The notes under the pieces are model-generated. The model was not told where the DNA came from and did no database searches. It worked only from the letters and a program-made list of their open reading frames with translations. A stretch of 39,424 bases of DNA. Origin: Methanosarcina sp. UBA5. Its GTDB lineage: Archaea; Halobacteriota; Methanosarcinia; Methanosarcinales; Methanosarcinaceae. Every line of letters starts with the position of its first letter. The stretch's first letter is position 1. Both the position numbers and the translations under genes were made by a program. The stretch covers positions 1 through 39,424 of the forward strand of contig NZ_DAVG01000048.1 in assembly GCF_002505485.1 (NCBI RefSeq), read 5' to 3'. Shown here piece after piece: positions 7,348 to 15,401 of the stretch.

Positions 7348-8931
7348 TCACGATGTAATCCCTTGTTCCCAGGTTTGCTCTGTCATCACGATCAGTACTG
7401 AGTTAGTATTTCTTGTATACGTATCATATCCAGAGGATGTTGCCTGATCAAAATATGAAATTTCATAGCCATCAATAATCTCTGGGGCTTTAACCATTGT
7501 TGTTTCAATCAAATGCCAGCTCCCATCCACTTTAAATCCAACAAAGACATGACCAGGAACATGGACCAGTGATGTATCCACACCTACAGATTCAAGTGCA
7601 GATGCATAAAGTACAGCTAGATCGTCACAATCTCCCCCTTTCAGGGATAACGTTTCGGACGGAGTCTGGATATAATCTACACCGGTCCCCAGTGGGTCAT
7701 TAGGATCGGAGACGTAATACACTCCGTATTGACCAAGTGCATCAAAAATTAGTTTGGCTTTGTCCAGATCGTCATCGGTGCCCATTGTCGCACTTGCAGC
7801 AATACTCCTCACATTCGAATCATGTGGATCGATATAATATGAATAGAACGATTTTGATGAGATACCTGCATCTGCAGATGCTAACTTAGCAGTATCTGAT
7901 AACGGAAGCGCATTTTTACCGTATACCTTGAGAGGAACAGTGCTTTCCACAACAGGCTGTTTTGTTCCTAACGAACTGTATTCGAGTTTCAAATACAGAT
8001 TTTTCGTCGATTCTTTGCCAGCCTTTTCAAATACCTTTTCGGGTATGTTTGGGGTTATTCCTATTTTCGACGCTTTATTCGGAGATATCTCATTGATAGA
8101 TGATGAGACCCAATCTCCACCTTCAACACGTGTAGACAGAACAATATTTTCTGCAGACGACTCCCCGTTGTTAGCAATAGTCACCTGGAAAAGCTGCTTT
8201 TTATTATTCACATAATAACTGTATACTGCTGGACTCACACCAGACATATCGGATACTGCACTTGAAACCACCAGTTTTGAAGGGGAGTAGGACTCATAAT
8301 CTCCAACAATATTCATTTGTTGTCCAAATTTTAAGGTCACTAACTGGGGTTGAGGGAAATGATAATTGTCTACATTACCATATTGCACTTTGTATGTACC
8401 GGGCTTCAATTCTATTGATATCTGCCCCTTACCCTGAAATTCTCCATCTATGAATATGTCACCGTTCACAGGAGAAGTTTTGACAATTAGCTTTGATACT
8501 GTCCTGGAATTAGGGTCTGTACCAAACTTAAAGATCTCCTGATAATCTCCGTATAAGTCTCCATCAGAATTTTCGCTCAACGGATTGGTTTTATACTTGT
8601 TTACTTCGTCAAAATCCGAGATATTATCGGAATCAGTATCGCCGTTTGCAGGATCAGTATGGAGTGTGCTGACTTCATATCCATCTGAAATTCCATCAGA
8701 GTCCGAATCAGATTTGAATATACTGGTATCATGCTGAATCTCACTGGGAGTGTTTAATCCGTCTCCATCAAAATCCACAACAATAGCCCCTACCCCACAA
8801 AGAGCAATAATTATTATTGCCGGAGTAGTATAATTGAACCTGAGCCTGTGAGCAGCCCCATACAAAACAACAAGTACTATTGCTAGCTTGGCTAGCCTGA
8901 CGATTGTATGTGAAATGTCAGCATTAATCAA
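7348..8931 (-). CDS. Membrane-anchored TSP3/PEGA/transglutaminase-like protein
   Basis: A 527-residue cell-surface protein. The N-terminus has two hydrophobic helices (about 11-27 and 34-52). Calcium-binding thrombospondin type 3-like repeats follow (DFDGDGLNTPSEI, DSDSDGISDGYEV, DTDSDNISDFDEV, NSDGDLYGDYQEI; about 53-140). A PEGA domain (about 146-215, SPVNGDIFIDGEFQGKG) comes next, then a beta-rich region with a CARDB-like look, then a transglutaminase-like domain. The catalytic triad is readable: Cys435 in GGDCDDLAVLYASAL, His461 in VPGHVFVGF, and an acidic partner after SWHLIETT. It may be a protease or crosslinking enzyme outside the membrane. The start is TTG at 8931, decided by the GGGGGAG site at 8937-8943 five bases away; the nearby ATG is out of frame. 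Confidence 0.85.
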   Translation of the reverse strand: MINADISHTIVRLAKLAIVLVVLYGAAHRLRFNYTTPAIIIIALCGVGAIVVDFDGDGLNTPSEIQHDTSIFKSDSDSDGISDGYEVSTLHTDPANGDTDSDNISDFDEVNKYKTNPLSENSDGDLYGDYQEIFKFGTDPNSRTVSKLIVKTSPVNGDIFIDGEFQGKGQISIELKPGTYKVQYGNVDNYHFPQPQLVTLKFGQQMNIVGDYESYSPSKLVVSSAVSDMSGVSPAVYSYYVNNKKQLFQVTIANNGESSAENIVLSTRVEGGDWVSSSINEISPNKASKIGITPNIPEKVFEKAGKESTKNLYLKLEYSSLGTKQPVVESTVPLKVYGKNALPLSDTAKLASADAGISSKSFYSYYIDPHDSNVRSIAASATMGTDDDLDKAKLIFDALGQYGVYYVSDPNDPLGTGVDYIQTPSETLSLKGGDCDDLAVLYASALESVGVDTSLVHVPGHVFVGFKVDGSWHLIETTMVKAPEIIDGYEISYFDQATSSGYDTYTRNTNSVLIVMTEQTWEQGITS

Positions 8932-9583
8932 AAGTACTCCCCCTGAAAACAGAAATTATACTATAAACCCAGTTAAACTGTCAAAAAATAATATGTGAGT
9001 GTAATTATTTGAAAGTTTCTCCATTTTTTATTCTGAGTTTCGTTAGGTCTGAGTTTGGGGTTCAGAAGACAGATTTTCGGGAAAGCAAGAAAAGATCCTA
9101 AGCATTTTTTATTCTCATTTAAGAAATAAGGATTTTTGAAGAGAATTTTACATTATATGAAACGTGAGTTTATTTGTAGGCATTATTTATGAGTAGGTGC
9201 TTACAAAGAACAAACAGATAGATCAGCTTAATGAAATCACATAGAAATAGGCGGCAGACATCAGAGCTTAACAGAAAACAGTAAATTGAATACTTACTTT
9301 TGTCGGAAGTTGTTGATAATAAGCCCGTGTAAGTTCTAATCTCGCTTGTTCTGAGGCAAATATCCATACAACAAATTTTAAGCTTGGAATGAGTTTTGAT
9401 TACAGTTTACTTAAATGTTTAAGCCTATGTATAATTTAATTTGTGAACTAGTATTCATTTACTATTATTAATTAACAAATACTTGTTATTTTTACAAAAT
9501 AATTAGGATAAATAAAAGTTTTTAAAGATTGAGTTGGATATGTTATAAGTATATAATGAGAAGATAAATGGAGAGCATTGCCC
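8932..9583. other. AT-rich divergent intergenic region
   Basis: This is the shared upstream region of the divergent surface-protein and GmrSD genes. A TATA-like run (TTATAAGTATATAAT, about 9543-9557) precedes the GmrSD start. A 65-codon minus-strand ORF (9170-9367) has no ribosome site and an unlikely composition. No RNA gene is seen. Confidence 0.4.
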
Positions 9584-11707
9584 ATGAAAGCAAACGAGAA
9601 AGCTTTTTTACGTTTTTTAGAAGGGTCAGACAAACATTTTATAATTCCTGTATATCAGAGAAATTATGATTGGAAAAAAGAGCAGTGTGAACAATTGTTT
9701 TGTGACATAATAGAAATAATCGATAACAGCTTTCGTAATCATTTCATGGGAAGTATTGTTTCTATTTATTATGAAGAAGGAGGACAAGAATACTTAATTA
9801 TCGATGGACAACAGAGAATTACTACGTTGTCTGTGTTACTTTTAGCAATGTATAATTTGTTAGACAGAGAAGAAATTAAAGCTACTTTCAATAAAGAGCA
9901 AATAAAAGAAGGATATCTAGTAAATAAGTACTTGGAAAACGAGAAAAAAATAAGGTTAAAGCCAATTAAAGAAGATAACGAGGCATTTTTGGCTTTGTTT
10001 GAGAATAATGAGGATTATTTCATTAAGAATTCTAATATAACAGAGAATTATAAATATTTTTGCTTACAGTTAAAACAGCATGAAAAATCCATCGATGATA
10101 TATTCGATGCGATAAAAAAATTATTTATAGTTGAAATTGAGCTAAAACAGGGTGAAGATAACCCACAGTTAATATTTGAGAGTATAAACTCAACGGGACT
10201 AAGCCTAACGCCAGCAGACTTAGTAAGAAACTTTATTCTCATGGGGTTAACTGACAAGGAACAGAAATATTATTACGAAAAGTACTGGAATAAAATAGAA
10301 AAAAACACAAATTATGAAGTAAGTAATTTCATACGTCACTATTTAACATTAAAAGAGAGGAAAATACCCAAACAGGATAATGTATACTCTAGCTTCAAAA
10401 GATACACTTTGAACTATAAATTAAATACTGAACCTCTATTAAAAGAATTGCTCGAATATTCAAAATATTATAATAGATTTGCTCTAGCAAATGAGCCAGA
10501 TAAAGATTTGAATGAAATCTTACAGAGAATTAACAAGCTTAATATCACTGTTTCATATCCTTTTTTGCTGGAAATTTATAGTGACTATACTCAAGGTGTA
10601 ATTAATAAGGAAGATTTAAAAGAAATACTGTTACTTGTAGAATCATTTTCTTTTAGAAGGTTAATATGCGACGTTTCCCCAAATGCCTTAAACAAAATTT
10701 ATATGACACTTGGCAGGGAAATCAAAAACTATCCCGATTATAAAGAAAACTATGTAGCAATATTAAAATATCTACTCAAGAAGAAAAAAGGAAGTCAAAG
10801 ATTCCCTGAAGACAAAGAATTTGCTGAAAAATTCGTGTCAAAAGATATTTACAATTCTAAAAACTGCTCATATATTCTCGAGAGGATAGAAAACTTTGGA
10901 AATCGAGAAAAAGTAGATGTTGAAAGTCTTTTAATGTCCAATGAATTAACAATTGAACACATTATGCCAAAAAATCTAAGCGATCAGTGGATTAAAGATC
11001 TTGGTGCTAGTTGGAGAAGCATTTATGAAAACTACCTAAATACCATCGGAAACATAACATTAACTGCGTATAATAGGGAAATGAGTAACAAAAATTTTAA
11101 TCAAAAAAAGCTGATGGAAAACGGGTTCAGTAAAAGCAAATTATATTTAAATGAGCATTTAAAGAAAACTCCACGGTGGAATGAAGGTACAATTAAAAGA
11201 AGAGCTTCTATTTTAAAAGATGTTGCTTTGGAAGTATGGATGTATCCTAGTACACAATATGTTTCTTCGACTGATATTTCCCCTATATACTCATTATCGG
11301 ATGAACATAATTTTACAGGTGAAAAAATTAGCTCCTGTATTTTTTTGGGAAGGGAACGAAAAGTGTTATCTTGGAGAAAATTATACGGGCATGTAGCAAG
11401 AGAACTTTACATGACAGATCCCTCTAAATTTAAGTTATTTATAAATGATAATGACTTTACAACTTCAAAAAATAAAAAATATATATCAGAATCAGAGACT
11501 GATTTGCGTTCTCCCATAAAAATAAATGAATCGACATTCTTAGAAGGCAACTTAGGTACAAGTTATATTATAGAAAACATTAGAAAAATGATGAAAAAAT
11601 TTAATATAAGTGAAGACGATCTTGTAATCAAACTTCAAAGAGAGATGAAAGCACTTGAGAAGTTTGAGTATATAGAATGTGAGGAAGCAAAATCTAATGT
11701 AATGTAA
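9584..11707 (+). CDS. GmrSD-type restriction protein (DUF262-DUF1524 fusion)
   Basis: A 707-residue protein of the GmrSD/type IV restriction family, which cleaves modified foreign DNA. The N-terminal DUF262 (ParB-like, GmrS) region carries IPVYQRNYDWKKEQ at 21-34, the DGQQR motif at 74-78, and INSTGLSLTPADLVRNF near 205-220. The C-terminal GmrD/DUF1524 nuclease region has IEHIMPK with His459 and the downstream YLNTIGNITLT and NREMSNKNF segments typical of this His-Me finger domain. About 150 further residues (from about 555) form an extra module with SWRKLYGHVARELY and NLGTSYIIENIRKMMKKFNI, which I recall as recurrent at the end of DUF262 and other restriction-linked proteins. The ATG at 9584 is favoured over an upstream TTG by GGAGAG at 9570-9575. 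The gene is much richer in A+T than the metabolic genes, which suggests transfer. Confidence 0.9.
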   Translation: MKANEKAFLRFLEGSDKHFIIPVYQRNYDWKKEQCEQLFCDIIEIIDNSFRNHFMGSIVSIYYEEGGQEYLIIDGQQRITTLSVLLLAMYNLLDREEIKATFNKEQIKEGYLVNKYLENEKKIRLKPIKEDNEAFLALFENNEDYFIKNSNITENYKYFCLQLKQHEKSIDDIFDAIKKLFIVEIELKQGEDNPQLIFESINSTGLSLTPADLVRNFILMGLTDKEQKYYYEKYWNKIEKNTNYEVSNFIRHYLTLKERKIPKQDNVYSSFKRYTLNYKLNTEPLLKELLEYSKYYNRFALANEPDKDLNEILQRINKLNITVSYPFLLEIYSDYTQGVINKEDLKEILLLVESFSFRRLICDVSPNALNKIYMTLGREIKNYPDYKENYVAILKYLLKKKKGSQRFPEDKEFAEKFVSKDIYNSKNCSYILERIENFGNREKVDVESLLMSNELTIEHIMPKNLSDQWIKDLGASWRSIYENYLNTIGNITLTAYNREMSNKNFNQKKLMENGFSKSKLYLNEHLKKTPRWNEGTIKRRASILKDVALEVWMYPSTQYVSSTDISPIYSLSDEHNFTGEKISSCIFLGRERKVLSWRKLYGHVARELYMTDPSKFKLFINDNDFTTSKNKKYISESETDLRSPIKINESTFLEGNLGTSYIIENIRKMMKKFNISEDDLVIKLQREMKALEKFEYIECEEAKSNVM

Positions 11708-11985
11708 ATCTGATAGAATCTGTCCCAAAAGCCACTTTATTCTTATAATCATTGGGAATTTCAAAGTGTTTTTATGATCTTGAGCTTGATTGATTATTCG
11801 AAATACAAAGCCCAAGAAGCAAATTTCAAGTTTTGAGATGAGCTCTCAGAAAAAACATTGATTTCCCAAAATATAACCAACATAACAAATACGAAATAAT
11901 TTTTGAATGAAAAAGAGTTAACTAATTATAAATTTCCAAAAAAATTTTGCATAAAATTAATTAACCAATTACAAATAAACGTTAT
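11708..11985. other. Convergent spacer with an IS-end-like string
   Basis: This is AT-rich spacer between the convergent GmrSD and small membrane genes. TGTCCCAAAAGCCACTTTAT at 11721-11740 resembles CCCCAAAACCAACTTTACTC at 14842-14861, so both may be ends of one decayed mobile element. No gene is supported. Confidence 0.35.
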
Positions 11986-12189
11986 TTAGGATGATGTCCC
12001 CAAAAGAAATCCCAAGAAAAAAACTAAAATCGTGATATCAAATACGTCGAAACGAGCTCTTAGAAAATTAAGTATATCTGACCCATGCTTTTCTATAGCT
12101 AACTTAGCATTTTCATCAGTAAAAGAACTGCTAATAAACTCTCTTCTATATTCCTCCTCCAAAGCTTTAAACAAAGTTTGTAACCACAT
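11986..12189 (-). CDS. Small protein with C-terminal membrane anchor
   Basis: A 67-residue ORF. Residues 1-45 are charged and helical (LFKALEEEYRREFISSSFTD, then ENAKLAIEKHG). Residues 49-64 form a hydrophobic C-terminal segment (FDITILVFFLGFLLG), giving a tail-anchored layout. The ATG at 12189 has AGGTG about eight bases upstream and a TTATATAA box further up, which supports real expression. An in-frame TTG two codons earlier is an alternative. It faces the GmrSD gene across 280 bases. Tail-anchored small proteins often act with defence or toxin systems, but no family is recognised and no link is shown. The antisense frame is a shadow. Confidence 0.5.
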   Translation of the reverse strand: MWLQTLFKALEEEYRREFISSSFTDENAKLAIEKHGSDILNFLRARFDVFDITILVFFLGFLLGTSS

Positions 12190-12450
12190 TTTCAATGCAC
12201 CTTATATAATTACAATAAAGTTAACATTGATAAAATTTTCTATATGTAGTACGAAGTTAAATTTATCTGCTTTCTTCCAGTTCGTTGCAACTTTAAAAAC
12301 AGGAGCTTCTAATAATCCGAATAACTTACTATTTATCCAGTTGATGAACAAGAATGCCTACAATCCGCAGGCTAAGTGTATCTGGATTTTCTAAATCGAT
12401 TGTCTCGGAAGTATTATTAAATAATAAGGAATTTTGAGGAATATAGTAAA
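12190..12450. other. Leader of the small membrane gene and AT-rich spacer
   Basis: This stretch contains the TATA-like sequence and leader of the gene at 11986-12189. AATATAGTAAA at 12440-12450 is the inverted complement of the tail of each 30-bp tandem repeat that follows. Nothing else is seen. Confidence 0.35.
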
Positions 12451-12570
12451 ACCTCAACTAATTCGTGAGTTTACTATATTTTCTCAACTAATTCATGAGT
12501 TTACTATATTTTCTCAACTAATTCATGAGTTTACTATATTTTCTCAATTAATTCGTGAGTTTACTATATT
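12451..12570. repeat. Four tandem copies of a 30-bp repeat
   Basis: The exact period is 30 bases: 12451-12480, 12481-12510, 12511-12540 and 12541-12570. The middle two copies are identical, and the outer two differ at two or three positions. Each unit contains CTCAACTAATTCATGAG, with a CTCA/TGAG inverted repeat, and ends TTTACTATATT. The array touches the stop codon of the minus-strand DUF3344 gene. There are no spacers, so it is not a CRISPR array. Confidence 0.9.
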
Positions 12571-13739
12571 TATTTGGTCACTACAATATATCTAGAAATA
12601 GTTTTAGTATTACTGCCTTTAGCATTCTTTACTGTTAAGCTTACAGTATATTTTCCAGCTTTACTGTATTTATGTACAGGGTTCTTGACTGTGGAATAGG
12701 CTCCGTCTCCAAAGCTCCATTTCCATGAAGTTGGATTATTGGTACTTTTATCAGTAAACTGAACCTTCAAAGGCGCTTTTCCTGACCTTGGAGAAGCAGA
12801 AAAAGCAGCAACAGGTGCTTTTGCAGTAGAAGAATACCGGACGCTTAAAAAAGCAAGCGGAATTTTGTAGTAGCTGCTGTGGTTATGTTTATCGTACGTA
12901 AGCTTGCTATCCTTGCCGGCAGTAAGGAATTTGCCTACATCCCAGGTATTAGCACCGTAGTAAGGTCCCGATTTCACTCCGGATGCTAGTTTATTCCCAC
13001 GAAACTTATAGTTCCCATCCACACTGGAAAGGTAGATTGCTGTAAGTTTTGCTGATTTCCAGCCATCTGTAAGCTTGGATGTGCCAAATGCAGTCGAACC
13101 AGTGTAGCTTGTGTCATCAGGGTTGACTGTGTCATGACCCTGGTTGATCCAGTAATTCACCTGGTCAGCATCGCCATCATTATATGCAATGATCAGGGTC
13201 ATCGCCTTGATCCGGCCGTCAAACGAAGAATCGATCTTTGAGGTTGCAGCTTTCACGTTCACCTTATTACCTTTGATCGTGTTCTTGAGATCATACCACA
13301 TCAGGTAGTCACTCGTCACGCGGTTCATATGGTTATTGACCCACACAGGTCCCTTTCCACCTTCGCCTGGGAACGAGTATGATGTATTAAAGGTCTCATG
13401 CTTCTGGAGCTCATACTTGCCATCACCGTTTGCATCGATGTCGATGGTAATTTTGCCCCTACGATTCTCCTTCATGTGGCCATCAGAGACGGTAACGTAA
13501 AGCCTGGCCCATTTGACGTCCGTGTATGCAGGCAGTACGAAAATTTTCTGTGCGGGCGTGGCAAATCCCGGATATGAGTCATACCATAGCCCACCGGAGA
13601 CAGTTCCTTTCTGGACAGTTGTCAACGGAATGCCACCAGCGTAGCTGTTCGCAGTGGTTAGAGATCCTGCCGAAGCCATGTCCAGTAACAGCAGCATTAC
13701 CAGTATTGGAAATATATATTTAACATATTTGAAGTTCAT
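12570..13739 (-). CDS. DUF3344/PKD-domain surface protein
   Basis: A 389-residue exported protein. The start is placed at ATG 13739 because AGGTGA (13745-13750) sits five bases upstream; the longer frame from 13799 would bury the signal peptide. The signal peptide (MNFKYVKYIFPILVMLLLLD, cleavage near ASAG) is followed by a large domain of about 270 residues that I read as DUF3344, common in Methanosarcina surface proteins (GGLWYDSYPGF, KWARLYVTVSDGH, LTLIIAYNDGDADQVNYWINQ-like text). A C-terminal PKD domain follows (about 305-385; SWKWSFGDG, KYTVSLTVKNAKGS). It probably acts in the envelope in adhesion or surface-layer contacts. It has no operon partner. The 3' end runs directly into the tandem repeat array. 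Confidence 0.85.
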   Translation of the reverse strand: MNFKYVKYIFPILVMLLLLDMASAGSLTTANSYAGGIPLTTVQKGTVSGGLWYDSYPGFATPAQKIFVLPAYTDVKWARLYVTVSDGHMKENRRGKITIDIDANGDGKYELQKHETFNTSYSFPGEGGKGPVWVNNHMNRVTSDYLMWYDLKNTIKGNKVNVKAATSKIDSSFDGRIKAMTLIIAYNDGDADQVNYWINQGHDTVNPDDTSYTGSTAFGTSKLTDGWKSAKLTAIYLSSVDGNYKFRGNKLASGVKSGPYYGANTWDVGKFLTAGKDSKLTYDKHNHSSYYKIPLAFLSVRYSSTAKAPVAAFSASPRSGKAPLKVQFTDKSTNNPTSWKWSFGDGAYSTVKNPVHKYSKAGKYTVSLTVKNAKGSNTKTISRYIVVTK

Positions 13740-13889
13740 ATTCGTCACCTGAAAAAGCAGGACAACGACCTTACCAGGTCGACTCTGCACAAATAACATT
13801 GTTTGTTTTCTGTTTCCAAAGCCTGAATAATCGTCCAGAACCCTAAGACCTGCTCCTGTATTTTACTGACTTTTACTGAGATTCCTGCT

Positions 13890-14137
13890 ATGCCGATGCA
13901 TTTTTTCTCTTCAAAGGACGGCAGAGTTGCTGCCTTTGAGGCTCACAAGATCTTTCTGGGGATTGGAAGTTTGTGTTGTGATAAAAATAATCATGGCAGT
14001 TAGTTCTGCTCAGTACCTAGCTAGGTATCTGAGTTACTGAAGTTGATGTTGCCAAGCTGCGAGCCTTTGTATTTGGTGATGTCCATGCAGTTGCTGAGAT
14101 TACAGGAAGGTTAAAAGCAGGCAGATGCTCAGATTAG
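13890..14137 (+). pseudogene. Decayed coding remnant, unrecognised
   Basis: Two plus-strand pieces read like protein. ATG 13890 to TAG 14003 gives MPMHFFSSKDGRVAAFEAHK and so on (37 residues). After an interruption, an open frame from 14033 to TAG 14137 reads VTEVDVAKLRAFVFGDVHAV and AEITGRLKAGRCSD. Neither has a ribosome site or enough length for a domain. They may be fragments of one lost gene. The family is unknown to me. Confidence 0.3.
14009..14033. repeat. 25-bp near-perfect palindrome
   Basis: A perfect 14-base core, TACCTAGCTAGGTA (14014-14027), is extended by CTCAG on the left and CTGAG on the right, with one unpaired T. It could be a protein-binding site or a remnant of a mobile-element end. 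It falls at the join between the two ORF pieces of 13890-14137. Confidence 0.6.
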
Positions 14138-14423
14138 AGTTCAAGTGTTTTTTATAATGTTCATTGATTTTTTCAATGTTGAACTTCTAATAATGAAATC
14201 AATCTTACTCACATTTTCCACAAACTTTGACTTATAAGAGAGGATTTGTTTGTCACAACACTATTACTTCATGAAAGAGTTACGAATATGAATTATTTAA
14301 ATGTTATTAATTAATAGGATTAGCATTAATTAATATAGGAGATAGTAACATAATTATTAATATTAGTAATATTAAACTTGTGAAAGTAATAGCAAAAATA
14401 TAAATTAAATACATTTTGAATCT

Positions 14424-14594
14424 ATGACCAGAAAATACAGCCAAGCATGGAAAAATCAATCAAAACTCAAACCAAAGAAAAACAGTCTCCGTAACCGAAG
14501 TAAATATGCACTGAATATCTATCAGGTGAGAGTAAGTGGTGATGGATATCTATGGGGGCATTTGAAAGACCTATTTTTGTGTGGTCGTAAATAA
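14424..14594 (+). CDS. Possible small basic protein (56 aa)
   Basis: The ORF reads MTRKYSQAWKNQSKLKPKKN and onward, strongly basic in the first half, then a more hydrophobic tail (YLWGHLKDLFLCGRK). No Shine-Dalgarno site precedes it, and the surroundings are decayed DNA. It may be a nucleic-acid-binding remnant of a mobile element or chance openness. Confidence 0.25.
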   Translation: MTRKYSQAWKNQSKLKPKKNSLRNRSKYALNIYQVRVSGDGYLWGHLKDLFLCGRK

Positions 14595-14834
14595 TCTTCA
14601 TGGTCTATACAATGTCTTTAATATCACTAATCAACTCTCAAGTATGAAACATAACTCCTGATGGCATCCCTTATGTCTTCCGAGTGTGAGAATAACCTCA
14701 TTTCTCAATAATTTCATCAAATATACTCAAAAGGGTATCGGGACGAGAAGCCCCTATCCTCACAAGTTCTGTATATATCGCTCCCCCAGGTAATTTCAAC
14801 TTTATCAATAGTATCAATATTTGGTTTAAAGTTA

Positions 14835-15032
14835 GAGGCCGCCCCAAAACCAACTTTACTCTCAAATCAATAAATTTTCGGAATTGTCCCAATGATTCGA
14901 AGCTTGAGTGGTAATTGCAAGTTCGATATATAATGAATTGATTTTGAGTTTTGGACCAACTCTAAAGTTATCTTAAAGCTGGTCCGACTGCCTAGGATTA
15001 TAGAAATTTATTATTGAGGTTGTTTCAAAACT
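14835..15032. repeat. Two IS-end-like strings
   Basis: GAGGCCGCCCCAAAACC at 14835-14851 and GAGGTTGTTTCAAAACT at 15016-15032 follow the same pattern, GAGG-Y-Y-G-Y-Y-Y-CAAAAC, in the same orientation. The first also resembles the string at 11721. They look like worn ends of an insertion sequence, but no transposase or target duplication is visible. Confidence 0.3.
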
Positions 15033-15306
15033 ACCTCCAATCCTTCTGGATCAATATTTTGGAGTAGATAAACAAGATCAACAGGGCTAAAAGGGATTAT
15101 TCTGAAAGCAATGCACCGGTCATATAAGAAGAGCGCTTAAAGAGTCAGACTTTACGAGTAATAAAAAGTTAATATTTATCACAAATAATAGAATTTATCA
15201 AGATAAAAATAGAGATTTCTTTAATAAATCTCTTATGACAATATTGATTATTCAGAGTATGGGATTCAGAGAAGCTATTTAAAAAATATAAGACGATTAT
15301 TTAATA

Positions 15307-15369
15307 ACGGTTACCGGGAAAGTTTTTCCATCCCCGCAACAAGCTAGCGGGGTATTTGACTGAAATAAA
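15307..15369. repeat. Second copy of the 63-bp interspersed repeat
   Basis: This copy matches 4381-4442 almost base for base, with CCCCGC/GCGGGG forming a six-pair stem around AACAAGCTA and the tail ACTGAAATAAA. It lies 33 bases beyond the stop codon of the receiver-histidine kinase gene. It could serve as a transcript-end structure, although the T-run lies on the wrong side of the hairpin for a classical terminator of that gene. Confidence 0.7.
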
Positions 15370-15401
15370 CATCTCTATTTATTGCTCTCGCTGACTCGTT
15401 T

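Larger units (their letters stand above)
13740..15401. other. 1.66-kb gene-poor decayed region
   Basis: Apart from the items listed separately (ORF remnants at 13890-14137, a palindrome at 14009-14033, a 56-codon ORF at 14424-14594, IS-end-like strings at 14835-15032 and the 63-bp repeat at 15307-15369), it is AT-rich with no supported gene. A 64-codon minus-strand ORF (14698-14892) overlaps the IS-end-like string and is not trusted. Confidence 0.5.

Noticed and set aside
9170..9367. 65-codon minus-strand ORF between the surface protein and GmrSD genes
   Set aside because: No ribosome site, Leu/Phe/Tyr-rich composition typical of AT-rich chance frames, and no recognisable domain.
12032..12394. 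120-codon plus-strand ORF opposite the small tail-anchored protein
   Set aside because: The minus-strand frame has a ribosome site, TATA box and sensible protein pattern; the plus-strand frame has none of these.
12451..12570. Possible CRISPR array
   Set aside because: The 30-bp units are directly adjacent with no spacers, and no cas gene is in the window.
13740..13799. Upstream extension of the DUF3344 gene to 13799
   Set aside because: It would place 20 residues before the signal peptide, while AGGTGA sits ideally before ATG 13739.
14698..14892. 64-codon minus-strand ORF
   Set aside because: Its first third overlaps an IS-end-like string and it has no clear ribosome site. The tail looks protein-like, but the whole is better read as debris.
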